Shown here in pieces: positions 8,251 to 17,281 of a DNA stretch of 64,000 nt. Position 1 is the stretch's first letter; the number at the start of each line of letters is the position of its first letter. Position numbers and translations under genes: made by a program. Origin of the DNA: Bog-756 sp963769905. GTDB taxonomy: Bacteria; Actinomycetota; Acidimicrobiia; Acidimicrobiales; RAAP-2. The stretch covers positions 1,674,001-1,738,000 of the forward strand of contig CAVYNG010000002.1 of the NCBI GenBank assembly GCA_963769905.1, in the 5' to 3' direction. The notes beneath the pieces are model-generated. The model was given only the letters and a program-made list of their open reading frames with translations. It was not told the DNA's origin and made no database searches.

Positions 8251-8827
8251 GCGGACCCCTGATCACCCTCGGACACCATCGACGGCTCGACGTCCCGATC
8301 TTAGAAGCTGGCATCAAGTCAGTTCGGGGGGCAGATGACCCCATGCAGAACGCGAAGGACCCGACGGGTACGACACTCAGTCTGCAGTCCGGTGGCCGTG
8401 TGTGCCCGGCAACCGTGACCGGAAACGCGACGGTGGGCCGATCGTGGACACAAGGGTCAGTCAGCGGTCCCAAGCCGATCTTCGTGAGCTGCCTGCGGTT
8501 GGGCTGGTGAGGAGAGACAGGCAGAGAGACGCGGGAGGACGCGGAACCGACGACCGGCGAGCGAGCCCAGCCAGCGACGGGCGGGCGCGGGGAAGAGAGC
8601 GGCGGCCGTATGTGGTGGGCGGGCGTTTTCGCCGGACCGGAGAACCTCGAGTGGGCTGTCACCTTCAGGCATTTCGGTGACACGGAACTCGACCTCTGCG
8701 GTCCCAGGCTCAGGGTTTGGCTGGGCTTCCCACGAGCTGCACCGGACAGCGGCCACCACTAGGGCGAACTGGTCCGCGAGCGGTCGAGCTGGAACGTTTG
8801 TTCAACGTGGGCAGGGAGTGCGTGCCC
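8251..8827. other. Non-coding stretch inside island A
   Basis: 577 bases with no supportable gene on either strand. Open frames here have arginine- and proline-rich translations typical of GC-rich non-coding DNA. A purine-rich stretch at about 8510-8605 stands out, but no structure could be assigned to it. Confidence 0.4.
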
Positions 8828-9970
8828 TCAGCGGGCCAGGATGGTGACGGCGGCGATGCCGGGAGCCCCGTATACCTGGGCGTACCCGACGCGCGGGTCG
8901 CCTTGGACCTGGCGGTCGCCGGCCTGACCGCGGAGCTGGAGCACGAGCTCGTGGACCTGGCGGAGGCCAGAGGCGCCGATCGGCTCACCGTTGGCGATGA
9001 GGCCGCCATCGGTGTTGACCGGCATGGAGCCGGTGATCTCGGTGGCGCCCGCCGCGAGAAGCTTCTCCTGCTCGCCGTTGGCGCAGAAGCCGTTCTCAGC
9101 CATGTGGATGACCTCGGCGCCAGCATCGGTGTCCTGGAGCTGGATCACGTCAACGTCCTCGGGCCCGATCCCAGCCACCTCGTAGGCGGCGCGGGACGCG
9201 TACACGGTGGGGGCGACATCTTCCTCTACGGGGGCCCATGTGGTGTTGACCTCATAGGCGCCGTAGTTGCGTGTGCGGATGGCTGTCGCCTTCACGTACA
9301 CCGGCGTATCGGTGTATCGGTGGGCGATGTCGGCGCGACAGAGTACGACCGCCGCGGCGCCTTCGTCGGGAGCGCAGAACATGTACGAGGTGAGCGGGTA
9401 GTTGAGTATCTGTGAGCTGAGGATCTCCTCCTCGGTGATCGGCTTGCGGCGGAAGGCCTTCGGGTTGAGAGCGCCGTTGCGGTAGTTCTTCGCCGCCACC
9501 TTGGCCAGCGTCGCGGAGGAGACACCGTAGTCGTGCATGTACTTGTTGATCTTCATGCCGAAGAACTTGGTGGTGACGTACTGTCCGTTGTCGCCGTACC
9601 AGGCGGGAACGTTGGTGAGCATCGGGTTGCCCTTGAACGAGCCTCGCGGGTGCTTGTCCGTGCCTACGGCCATGACGATGTCGTCGGTGCCGGCCAGAAT
9701 GGCGTTTGCGGCCTGCTGAATGGTGGCGGCTCCGGTCGCACACGCGCTGAACACGTTGATGAATGGGATACCGGTGAGGCCGATCAGACCGGTGAGGGGG
9801 TCGGTCCAGACTTCCCAGCTCCCGCCGAAGGCGCACTGGACGTCACTCCACGGCACGCCAGCGTCGGTCAAGGCCAGCTCCACGGCATCGGCGCCCATCT
9901 CGAACGCGGACTTGTCGCCGTGGCGGCCGAAGGGGTGGAGGCCGACCCCGATGATAGCGACGTCGTCCAT
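8828..9970 (-). CDS. Thiolase-family protein (lipid-transfer/Ltp type)
   Basis: A 380-residue thiolase-fold protein. The N-terminal motif AIIGVGLHPFGRHG, the nucleophile region NVFSACATGAAT (Cys77) and the C-terminal NGEPIGASGLRQVHEL are typical of lipid-transfer-type thiolases, where a Glu replaces the His of classical GHP motifs. Such proteins work with a DUF35 OB-fold partner in sterol or fatty-acyl side-chain cleavage or acyl condensation. The partner gene lies directly upstream: its TAA is followed immediately by this ATG. The intact active-site region suggests a working enzyme; the substrate is not known. Confidence 0.85.
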   Translation of the reverse strand: MDDVAIIGVGLHPFGRHGDKSAFEMGADAVELALTDAGVPWSDVQCAFGGSWEVWTDPLTGLIGLTGIPFINVFSACATGAATIQQAANAILAGTDDIVMAVGTDKHPRGSFKGNPMLTNVPAWYGDNGQYVTTKFFGMKINKYMHDYGVSSATLAKVAAKNYRNGALNPKAFRRKPITEEEILSSQILNYPLTSYMFCAPDEGAAAVVLCRADIAHRYTDTPVYVKATAIRTRNYGAYEVNTTWAPVEEDVAPTVYASRAAYEVAGIGPEDVDVIQLQDTDAGAEVIHMAENGFCANGEQEKLLAAGATEITGSMPVNTDGGLIANGEPIGASGLRQVHELVLQLRGQAGDRQVQGDPRVGYAQVYGAPGIAAVTILAR

Positions 9971-10408
9971 TTAGGGCTCCTCGTTGTTCTGGACCCCGAC
10001 CGGCGCGAAGGCAAAGGTGATGATCTCGTTGCCGTCGCCGTCGACATAGAACGGGAGAATTCGCAGCTCGACTTCCATGCCGAAGTCGAGCTTTTCGGGG
10101 TCGTTTTCGGTGAGCCGCGACTCGACCCTCACGACGTCATCAAGCTGCACCAGCCCTACCCCAAAGGGCTCGAAGGACGCCCCTGCCGGTCCGCCCATAT
10201 AGTCGAAGCTCGGCGGGAACCCCTGGGTCGTCCAGGACACAAGGGTGCCGCGGCGTGGTAGAGGTAGTTCGGTCATGCCCGGGCCGCTACAGCGCGGACA
10301 CCGAGATTGCACCGGGAACGTGACCGCCCCGCAGCTCTCGCACCGGCTACCAATCAACTGCGGGTCATCCGCCGGCCAAGTGAACACGTCGGCGATCGGC
10401 TGCTGCAT
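9971..10408 (-). CDS. DUF35 OB-fold zinc-ribbon protein, thiolase partner
   Basis: A 145-residue protein. Residues 22-39 form a zinc ribbon with two CxxC pairs (CESCG and CPRC). An OB-fold follows (GTLVSWTTQGFPPSF; FGVGLVQLDDVVRVESR). DUF35 proteins bind acyl-CoA thiolases and present the acyl chain. The ATG at 10408 follows a GGAGGAG site; a TTG one codon earlier is less likely. Its stop abuts the thiolase start, so the two are produced together as a probable heteromeric complex. Confidence 0.87.
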   Translation of the reverse strand: MQQPIADVFTWPADDPQLIGSRCESCGAVTFPVQSRCPRCSGPGMTELPLPRRGTLVSWTTQGFPPSFDYMGGPAGASFEPFGVGLVQLDDVVRVESRLTENDPEKLDFGMEVELRILPFYVDGDGNEIITFAFAPVGVQNNEEP

Positions 10409-10497
10409 CAACGCTCCTCCACCGTCAGATTCACCGCGATGACGCTAGTCGGCGGACGTTTGAACATCCAGAGACCTCGAGAGATCCTGGACAGGCG

Positions 10498-10662
10498 ATC
10501 GAGGCCCGTGTTCATGCCGCCGACTGGCAAAAGGAGTACAACACCCGTCGCCCGCACTCAGCTCTCCGCATGCTCACCCCGTCCGAGTTCGCCGAGCGTT
10601 GGCGAGGAGAACACCAGCTTCAGCTCCCCTCACGGGTGGGCCGATCAACGGGTCCGGTGTAG
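10498..10662 (+). pseudogene. IS3-type transposase, C-terminal remnant
   Basis: This open stretch ends in DWQKEYNTRRPHSALRMLTP followed by SEFAERWRG, the hallmark C-terminus of IS3-group (rve integrase core) transposases. Only about 54 codons remain; the DDE catalytic core and any inverted repeats are absent. It marks an old insertion-sequence event within island A, between the DUF35 gene and the lipoprotein gene. Confidence 0.8.
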
Positions 10663-10709
10663 AGAGAAGGCCGTGGCGCGACGACGCCACTATCGACAAG
10701 AATCCCGCC

Positions 10710-12194
10710 ATGCCACGACGTTTCACGATGCCAGGAGTCCTCTCAGCACTCGTCGTCGCTCTATGTGCCTGTTCTTCGTCCGGGAGTTCGACCGAAACTA
10801 CGACCCACACTGCAACCGGAGTGTTCACCGCCGTCGCCAAGGTGACGGAGCCTCCCGCGACCGGCCAAATCGTCGAGCCGGTGACCGCCTCCAACCTGAA
10901 CCTGTCCGCCCATGGCTACGAAGAGCAAGAGTTCTTCGTCTCTGGTACCGCGCACGCGTTCCACGGGACCTCCACGCCGGCCGACGGCCAGTGGACCATC
11001 ACTCCGACGACCAGTGCTCCCTATGAGACCCGCATCCTCGTGCGCCGTCCGTCGGATCCGAGCAAGTTCAACGGCACGGTGATCGTGGAGTGGATGAACG
11101 TCACCTCCGGCGAGACCGCAGCTGACTGGCAGTTCCTCAATCCCATGCTGATGCGGGAAGGTTTCGCCTGGGTCGGCGTGTCGGTACAGGCTCTCGCTGT
11201 GCAGGGCGGCAAACCACTCATCAACGCCGCCCCAACCAATGCCAGTGGCCCCGCCGCAGCCGAAGCGGCTCAAGCATTAGGCGGCCTCGTGAACGCGGAC
11301 CCGTCGCGCTACGACGACCTCCACCACCCTGGCGACCAGTACGTGTACGACATCTTCGACCAAGTCGGCCGAGCTGTCCGGGACGAAGGGCCCACCATCC
11401 TCGGGGGGGCGGAACCCTCGCATGTGGTAGCCGCCGGCGAGTCGCAGTCGGCCGTTTTACTGACGACGTACACCAATGCCATCCTGCCGCTGAGCAACAC
11501 CTTCGACGGCATCTTCATCCACAGCAGATTTGGAACTGCGCCACCGATCAGCAGCGGCTCAATCACGGGCCCGGGCATCGTCGTCACGCGGATCCGAACC
11601 GACCTAAAGGTTCCGGTCTTTATGTTCGAGACCCAGACCGACCTGATCCAGTTCGACTACGCCGCGGCCCGGCAGCCCAACACAAACCGCATTAGGACGT
11701 GGGAGGTCGCGGGCACCTCCCATGCCGACGCCTACCTCGTCGGTCCCTACCAGAGCTTTCTCGGCTGTACGCAGCAGATCAACACAGGTCCCCAGCACGA
11801 GGTGGTCCAAGCAGCGTTCACCGCGTTCGCAGACTGGGTCACTCACGGTACGCCACCGGCCACACCGAGCCCATTCAGGCTCAGCAGCACTCGTCCACCC
11901 TCCCTCGCGCTCGACACCCACGGCAACGTCATCGGCGGCGTGCGCACGCCATGGGTGGATGTGCCCGTCTCGACCCTGAGCGGTGCGCCACCGCCTGGGG
12001 CGAGCACAATCTGCTCGCTATTCGGATCGACGACCCCATTCAGCCCGGCGACCCTCACTGCGCTGTACGGGAGCGAAGCGAAGTACCAACAGCAATACCA
12101 ACGAAGCCTCGACGATTCGGTTCACGGCGGCTATATCGTCGCCGCCGACCGAGCTTCCCTCTTGGCCATGGCCCAACAGGTCGCGATCCCCTGA
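10710..12194 (+). CDS. Secreted alpha/beta-hydrolase lipoprotein
   Basis: A 494-residue protein. Residues 1-22 form a lipoprotein signal with a Cys-containing cleavage region (VVALCACSSS). The body matches the alpha/beta-hydrolase domain group I know as PF20091: VEWMNVTSGETAADW, the nucleophile elbow AAGESQSA (Ser245), and a late WEVAGTSHADAY segment that should supply the catalytic His. The protein is probably exported and lipid-anchored, hydrolysing an ester of unknown type. The ATG at 10710 opens the signal peptide. Nothing indicates truncation. It is flanked upstream by a transposase remnant, which is consistent with recent arrival. Confidence 0.82.
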   Translation: MPRRFTMPGVLSALVVALCACSSSGSSTETTTHTATGVFTAVAKVTEPPATGQIVEPVTASNLNLSAHGYEEQEFFVSGTAHAFHGTSTPADGQWTITPTTSAPYETRILVRRPSDPSKFNGTVIVEWMNVTSGETAADWQFLNPMLMREGFAWVGVSVQALAVQGGKPLINAAPTNASGPAAAEAAQALGGLVNADPSRYDDLHHPGDQYVYDIFDQVGRAVRDEGPTILGGAEPSHVVAAGESQSAVLLTTYTNAILPLSNTFDGIFIHSRFGTAPPISSGSITGPGIVVTRIRTDLKVPVFMFETQTDLIQFDYAAARQPNTNRIRTWEVAGTSHADAYLVGPYQSFLGCTQQINTGPQHEVVQAAFTAFADWVTHGTPPATPSPFRLSSTRPPSLALDTHGNVIGGVRTPWVDVPVSTLSGAPPPGASTICSLFGSTTPFSPATLTALYGSEAKYQQQYQRSLDDSVHGGYIVAADRASLLAMAQQVAIP

Positions 12195-12315
12195 CGGCTG
12201 CACAAAAGGGCGACCACTGCCACGACTTCCTAGCCCTGCCTCTAAAGACGGGAGCGGGAAGATCATCGACTGCCACCCAACGAATCAGGCACATTGAGGG
12301 ATACCCCGTCGGGTC

Positions 12316-13389
12316 TCAGTGGCCACTCCGGTGGTGTTGCGTTGCAGCGTGAGGATCGATCCCAGTCCCAAACGGATCGACGTGGATGATGGCGTCGGAC
12401 AGGTTCGGCACATTGTGAAGAAGCTGATGATGGGCCACCTCGGCGATTTCGTGCGCCTCGGTGACAGACAGTCCTCCTTCGACGTTAAGGCGCACCTGGG
12501 CCAGGAGTCGGTGTCCATTCCATCGTGCCCGAACCTCCGTAACCGACACCACACCGTCCACTTCCCCAACGAGGTCTACGATTCGCTCGACGATTGACGG
12601 GTCCACGGCATCAAGAAGGCGTTGCCCGACGCTCCGGACAGCTTGGTAGCCAACGGCCACGATCGCAGCGGTGATGACCAGACCCACGACCGGGTCTGCC
12701 CACTGTGCTCCAAAGGCGACCGCGATTGCACCGACGAGTACCAACAAGGAGGTGACGCCGTCGGTCCGGGCATGGATGCCGTCGGCTTCGAGCGCGGCAG
12801 AGCCAATGCGACGACCGACCCTGATCCGGTTCTGGGCCACCACTTCATTGCCGACCGCACCGACGACGGCGGCCACCATCACAAAGCCGAGGTGGCTGAC
12901 CTTCTGGGGATGCAGCAATCGGTTGATGGCCTCATAGCCAGCGAAGCCAGCAGAAGCAGCGATAAGGCCAACGACCGCGAGACCAGCTATGTCTTCGGCC
13001 TTGCCGTAGCCATACGTGAAGCGGATCGTCGGCGCTCTGCGACCAAGCCGAAATGCCAGCCAGAGCGGCACGGCAGTCAAGGCATCGGCCGCATTGTGCA
13101 GGGTGTCACCGAGCAGTGCGATCGACCCACTCGCCAGCACAACTAGAGCCTGAATACCGGCAGTGAGCAGCAGAACGACCAGTGACAGGGCCACGGCTCG
13201 GATGCCGTCGCGACTTCCTTCTAGGGCCTGGTCGAGCGAGTCCTTGGCATCGTGAGAATGGGGTGAGAAGAATCCCCGGAACATGCCAGCCATGCCCTCG
13301 TGCCTGTGGTCGTGGTGTTCATAGTGATGACCGCCGCAACCCTCGGAGTGGTGACCGGCACCGGACATACCATCAGTCTGGTCTTGCAC
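12316..13389 (-). CDS. Cation diffusion facilitator (CzcD/ZitB-like) transporter
   Basis: A 357-residue CDF antiporter. A His-rich N-terminus (residues 12-45, many HH and HD pairs) probably buffers metal. Six membrane helices follow, with metal-site residues in helix II (LLGDTLHNAADAL: D, HxxxD) and helix V (ADGIHARTDGVTS). A cytoplasmic domain runs from about residue 265 (VDPSIVERIVDLVGEV) to a His-containing tail. Zn/Co/Ni/Cd efflux is expected from family knowledge; the metal cannot be fixed from sequence. Start is GTG at 13389; ATG at 13368 is an alternative. Confidence 0.9.
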   Translation of the reverse strand: MQDQTDGMSGAGHHSEGCGGHHYEHHDHRHEGMAGMFRGFFSPHSHDAKDSLDQALEGSRDGIRAVALSLVVLLLTAGIQALVVLASGSIALLGDTLHNAADALTAVPLWLAFRLGRRAPTIRFTYGYGKAEDIAGLAVVGLIAASAGFAGYEAINRLLHPQKVSHLGFVMVAAVVGAVGNEVVAQNRIRVGRRIGSAALEADGIHARTDGVTSLLVLVGAIAVAFGAQWADPVVGLVITAAIVAVGYQAVRSVGQRLLDAVDPSIVERIVDLVGEVDGVVSVTEVRARWNGHRLLAQVRLNVEGGLSVTEAHEIAEVAHHQLLHNVPNLSDAIIHVDPFGTGIDPHAATQHHRSGH

Positions 13390-13500
13390 CGGTACGACTG
13401 CACATTGCGATTCACTCGCAACGACCTAGCGATTGCAGCTACGACTGGCACCCCTGGGATTTAGGAGCACTGTGCCCGATCGCCGGGACCGGGTCGGGTC

Positions 13501-14160
13501 TCAAGTGTGGCCGATCGGCACTTGAGTGGCGGGCGCCCCGCCCGACCGCAGCTCCACGAGGACCTTGCGCATGAGACGCAACGCGTGGAAGGCGATGACT
13601 CCTGAGACCAGCAGGGCGACCGCAGGGTCCAGCCAGTAGTTGCCGCTCGTCGCGAAGATGACCGCCCCAACCAGGGTGACTGCACCCGCAGCAACGGAGT
13701 CCGCCACGGTGTCGAGCAGGACAGCCCGCATGTTGAGGTTTCCGCCCTCGTCGGCATAATCCGCGTCACCGCCGAGGATCAGCGCACCGACCAGCATGAC
13801 CACGGCGGCGACTCCGCTGACCACCATTACAGGGAGTCCGTGCACTTCGTGGGTCCCAGCGACGAGCCGTCGGAGGGCTGCCACGATCACGAAAACTGAC
13901 AGGACGAAGAGCCACCCAGAGTTGACGAGCGCGGCCCATGTGGTCGCCTTCGGATAGCCGTTGGGACGCCGGGCGGTCGGCGGCAGGCTCGAAAGTCGGA
14001 TGGCGATTAGCGCCACGCCGATAGCAGCAGCGTCGGCAAGATAGTCCACTGCCGCCGCGAGAACTCCGAGTGAGTGTGCTTCGACTCCTACCGTCATCAG
14101 GGCGCCGAGGAGACCAAGGTTGAGTGCCAGGACGAGCCACAATCTTGTCGCTCGGCTCAT
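13501..14160 (-). CDS. Short CDF-family cation transporter
   Basis: A 219-residue membrane protein with five to six helices and CDF-type signatures: HSLGVLAAAVDYLADA in helix II, where HxxxD is normally seen, and MRAVLLDTVADSVAAG, the helix V motif with D-x-x-x-D. The C-terminal cytoplasmic domain of canonical CDFs is absent, as in several short actinobacterial members. It lies 110 bases upstream of the longer CDF on the same strand, so the two may be cotranscribed and could form a heteromer or have separate metals. Confidence 0.8.
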   Translation of the reverse strand: MSRATRLWLVLALNLGLLGALMTVGVEAHSLGVLAAAVDYLADAAAIGVALIAIRLSSLPPTARRPNGYPKATTWAALVNSGWLFVLSVFVIVAALRRLVAGTHEVHGLPVMVVSGVAAVVMLVGALILGGDADYADEGGNLNMRAVLLDTVADSVAAGAVTLVGAVIFATSGNYWLDPAVALLVSGVIAFHALRLMRKVLVELRSGGAPATQVPIGHT

Positions 14161-14287
14161 CGGTCACCAGTATCCCACCGACGAATCCTCTCCCACTGCC
14201 CCCCGTCGCCGGCTCGGAGGGGCAACTCCTATACCTCCGCGCCGCACACTCGGCACGGTGCGGAGTCTCGCGACGTATGATTTCTGC

Positions 14288-14488
14288 ATGAGCGACTGGG
14301 TGGCGGCCCATAGGGTTCTCTGGACGCTGGCAGCGGGCTGTGCGGTCTTGGCGATCTACCTTTCCGTCCAGGCAAGCGGGTTCAGTCCGATGTGGCCGGT
14401 TGCAGCCGCCGCCGCGCTTCTTGTGGGTGCCACAGGGACGATGCTGGTCGTGCGCGATGTTGCGCGACGCAAGCGGCACAGCGAGTAG
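14288..14488 (+). CDS. Small two-helix membrane protein
   Basis: A predicted 66-residue protein with two hydrophobic segments (residues 11-28 and 34-55) and a basic tail (RDVARRKRHSE). The ATG at 14288 is the only reasonable start, without a strong RBS. No family was recognised. It diverges from the CDF gene pair across about 125 bp. Its position and topology make it a plausible gene, but coding evidence is modest. Confidence 0.45.
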   Translation: MSDWVAAHRVLWTLAAGCAVLAIYLSVQASGFSPMWPVAAAAALLVGATGTMLVVRDVARRKRHSE

Positions 14489-14687
14489 CCCCTAACGGTG
14501 ACACTGGCGGGTGGGACACGCTGCTGCCACTGACCGACACGAGTGGGCCGCAGCACGAGGTCACGATCGCTCTGCCCTGTGTGCTGGAGCGATCTCGCTT
14601 CATTCGAGTCCGAACACGAGCACCCTCCGACCAAGGACTTCCCTATTCAGGGTCTATTTCGGCATAGGAGGTGGTTAGAGTCAGGCC

Positions 14688-15395
14688 GTGCCGTTCAGGG
14701 CCCTGATCCTTGACTTCGACGGACTTCTGCTCGAGACCGAAGGGCCACTGTTCCAGTCCTGGAGCGAGACCTTTGCTCAGCACGGGGCCGACTTGACCCT
14801 TGAGGAATGGTCAGTGTCCATCGGAACCGCGGACGACCTTGATCCCTTGGACGAACTGGAGCGGCGAATCGGGAGACACCTCGACCGAGAAGCCGTTCAA
14901 GGCATTCGACGAGCGCGGCGCGACGAACTGCTCGGAGCGATGTCCGAGAGCGAGGGGGTGAGCGAGTTCATCGCCGAAGCTAATGAACTGGGGCTAACGA
15001 TCGCCATTGCGTCAAGCTCTCCGACGCCATGGGTGGAGACGCACCTCACCCGGCTTGGCCTCCGAGATTACTTCAGTCATCTTTCGTGTTTCGATGGCGT
15101 CGATGCACCAAAGCCCGCTCCTGATCTGTATCTGCACGCCATTCGGAGTCTTGATGCCGATCCAAACGAATGCATCGCCTTCGAGGACTCCCACAACGGT
15201 CTTATGGCTGCTAAGGCCGCGGGGCTCCGGTGCGTCGTCGTACCGACGCCGATGACGAGGCACATGGACTTCGGGTTGGCGGATCTCGTGGTTCCTCGCT
15301 TGGGAGATCCCCCACTCGAGGTGCTCATCCGAAGCTTGATAGAAGTCGAGCTCGGCGTTGGGGAGTGCTCGCGCCGGTTCCGACCGAAGAAGTAG
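14688..15395 (+). CDS. HAD-family hydrolase (beta-phosphoglucomutase-like)
   Basis: A 235-residue protein with all HAD motifs: motif I DFDGLLLETE (residues 9-18), motif II ASSSPTPW near 108, motif III Lys in DAPKPAPDLYL near 140, and motif IV FEDSHNGLMAAKAAG near 165. An all-helical cap between motifs I and II places it in subfamily IA, with PGM-like phosphatases of sugar or small phosphates. GTG start; an AGGAGG lies 15 bases upstream, a loose spacing. Substrate not inferable. Confidence 0.88.
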   Translation: MPFRALILDFDGLLLETEGPLFQSWSETFAQHGADLTLEEWSVSIGTADDLDPLDELERRIGRHLDREAVQGIRRARRDELLGAMSESEGVSEFIAEANELGLTIAIASSSPTPWVETHLTRLGLRDYFSHLSCFDGVDAPKPAPDLYLHAIRSLDADPNECIAFEDSHNGLMAAKAAGLRCVVVPTPMTRHMDFGLADLVVPRLGDPPLEVLIRSLIEVELGVGECSRRFRPKK

Positions 15396-15596
15396 AGGCG
15401 CCAGTCAGAATCGGCGGCGGCCTCACCGTTCGATCTGCGAGTATGCCACTAAACGGGACATCTGGGATCTGGCGCCCAGGGCAGAGCATCGGCACCTGGG
15501 GTACGCGCCGAGCCGCCCGTCCGCTCGAATAGTTCCAGCGCCGAAACGCGAACCCCCACCCGGCCGAGTCCTTCGACGAACAGTTAGCATTGCCAA

Positions 15597-16457
15597 ATGA
15601 CCACTGGGCCGGTCGGAGTCCTGAAGTGGACTGATGCCGAACACCTCCAAGTCGGCGAAACACAGTTCCTTTTGACGACCGACCTGCAGGTGACACCTGC
15701 GTCGAAGTCTGACTCAAACCGATTCGTGTTAGGCAAGAGCAAGCGGATGGTTGAGTCTCTTGTCCAGAAATCCCCCGATCGTGTCGACCACATTGTGGAT
15801 TTGGGCATCTTCAAGGGCGGTAGCGTCGCCCTCCTTAACGAACTGTTCAGGCCTCGGCGCCTGATTGCCGTCGAGCTCGCAGAGCGGCGAGTGGGAATGC
15901 TTGACGCGTTCGTTGAGCAGCACTCTCTAGGTGAGGTCATCCGTCTCTACTACGGAAAGAATCAGCAAGACCGAGACCTGCTAACTCGTATCCTTCGGGA
16001 TGACTTCGGCGGTGCTCCCCTCGACCTAGTGGTCGATGATTGCTCGCACAGGTACCGGCCGACGAGAGCGTCGCTCAACGCGCTGTTCCCCCATCTGCGC
16101 CCAGGTGGGATGTACGTCATCGAGGACTGGGGCTGGGCGCACTGGACGCGCTCCAAGTGGCAACGCCCGGACAGCCAGTGGGCCGACTTACCGATGCCGC
16201 TGACCCGACTCATCCTCGAGCTAGTGATGGTCTCGCAATCCCGACCCGGCCTTGTGGAGCGCGTGGACATCGACGGCACCACGGCTTACATCACACGTGG
16301 TGACGAGGCGGTATTGGACCCTTTCTTCGACATCAGCGGGTGCTACGTCACAGCCAGTCGGGACATCCTCGTTGACGAAACTCGACCAACCGTTTCACTT
16401 CGGCAACGGATTGGGGGCTTCGCTCGCCATTATTCGTCTGGCAAGGCTCGCTCATGA
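15597..16457 (+). CDS. Class I SAM-dependent methyltransferase
   Basis: A 286-residue protein with a Rossmann-type SAM site: DHIVDLGIFKGGSVALL (motif I, about residues 64-80), a ligand-binding acidic residue in LIAVELAERR, motif II DLVVDDCSHRY, and LRPGGMYVIEDWGW, matching the cephalosporin-hydroxylase-like/Methyltransf_24 group that modifies sugars or natural products. It is a single gene with no obvious biosynthetic neighbours. ATG start at 15597. The acceptor is unknown. Confidence 0.8.
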   Translation: MTTGPVGVLKWTDAEHLQVGETQFLLTTDLQVTPASKSDSNRFVLGKSKRMVESLVQKSPDRVDHIVDLGIFKGGSVALLNELFRPRRLIAVELAERRVGMLDAFVEQHSLGEVIRLYYGKNQQDRDLLTRILRDDFGGAPLDLVVDDCSHRYRPTRASLNALFPHLRPGGMYVIEDWGWAHWTRSKWQRPDSQWADLPMPLTRLILELVMVSQSRPGLVERVDIDGTTAYITRGDEAVLDPFFDISGCYVTASRDILVDETRPTVSLRQRIGGFARHYSSGKARS

Positions 16458-16529
16458 GCCGGTTTGCTCTTCGAGCTGCTCGGCACACCGGTGCCCCCCA
16501 ATGCCGACTGTGTACCGATCCTGCGCGGC

Positions 16530-16992
16530 TCACGACTCGAACGCGTCGGTCTCCTGGTGGAACTCGACGCCGAACCGGGTCAGGTAGGCGCCGAGGACGG
16601 CGCTGACCGCGAAGAGACCGAGAGACGTCGCGCGCCGCTCCGCGTGCTGATTGTCGCCACCGACCAGCGACCACTCGGCCACCAGGCCGGTCACGGTCAG
16701 GGTCATCACGTTGGTCGCCAGGTCCGGCACGCCCCACCGCCTGATCATCGCGTTCTGGATGCCCATGCCGAGGGCCAACATGCCGATGACGACGAGCCGG
16801 ACCGAACCGACCGGATGCGGGTGGAACAGCACCAACGTCACCGTCGCCGCCACCAAGGCGCACCATTCGCCGGCGAATCCGATGCGGCGGTCGGCGAGCG
16901 ACGAGCGCAACGTTGTGGGAGGCGTCGTTCCGACTGTGGTGCGGTCGTTGAGGTCGCGCCAGGCGGCTGCGTCTGAAACCGCCTCTGACCTG
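16530..16992 (-). pseudogene. DUF1275 (YoaK-like) membrane protein, C-terminal remnant
   Basis: The stretch from about 16893 down to 16530 encodes LVVIGMLALGMGIQNAMIRR, then RWGVPDLATNVMTLTVTG, the conserved C-terminal half of DUF1275 proteins. The N-terminal helices are missing. The frame continues for about 100 bases towards att-like copy 2 at 16993 without further homology. An element boundary has apparently replaced the 5' part. The remaining helices would not make a full transporter-like protein, so a remnant is favoured. Confidence 0.6.
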
Positions 16993-17040
16993 GTGGGCGT
17001 TGGGCGACTTGAACGCCCGACCTCAGCCGTGTGAAGGCTG
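16993..17040. repeat. att-like copy 2 of the tRNA-Val(CAC) 3' end
   Basis: All 48 bases are identical to 21087-21134, which lie over the 3' half of the intact tRNA-Val(CAC). The 5' half of the tRNA is absent here, so it is a duplicated target end. It is the natural far attachment site of the element that ends at the tRNA and holds the integrase at 19287. Confidence 0.85.
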
Positions 17041-17281
17041 TGGTCTCTCGGTTCGACATGCTGCAGTGCCAGGACCTTTGCGTTCAATTGCTCCTCGGTC
17101 ATGAGCCCGCGTCCCATTCGTGTGCCAGATCGAATTGGTACTTGTGTCGAACTCGCGCCCACCGGCAGCGACCCTATCGCCGGGGATGCCACCTAGTTCG
17201 GTCTCGCATTCCGTCCCGGACGTGCTGTAGCCACGGTCGGTAAGCGACCCCAGCCCGGCAGCGGTATGGGGCAGGTGCTGG

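Larger units (their letters stand above)
7584..17040. mobile_element. Distal integrative element (island A), inferred
   Basis: The interval between the att-like copies at 7584 and 16993 carries an HTH paralog, a thiolase/DUF35 pair, an IS3-type transposase remnant, an esterase-like lipoprotein, two CDF transporters, a HAD hydrolase, a methyltransferase and a DUF1275 remnant. Base composition in 10.7-16.5 kb looks less GC-rich than the flanks by eye. It has no integrase of its own, so it is either a decayed element or one mobilised by the neighbour's integrase. The boundaries are inferred from the direct repeats only. Confidence 0.5.

Noticed and set aside
16993..17040. tRNA-Val gene at copies 1 and 2
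   Set aside because: Only the 3' part of the cloverleaf is present. The D arm and the 5' acceptor strand are missing, so no tRNA can fold.
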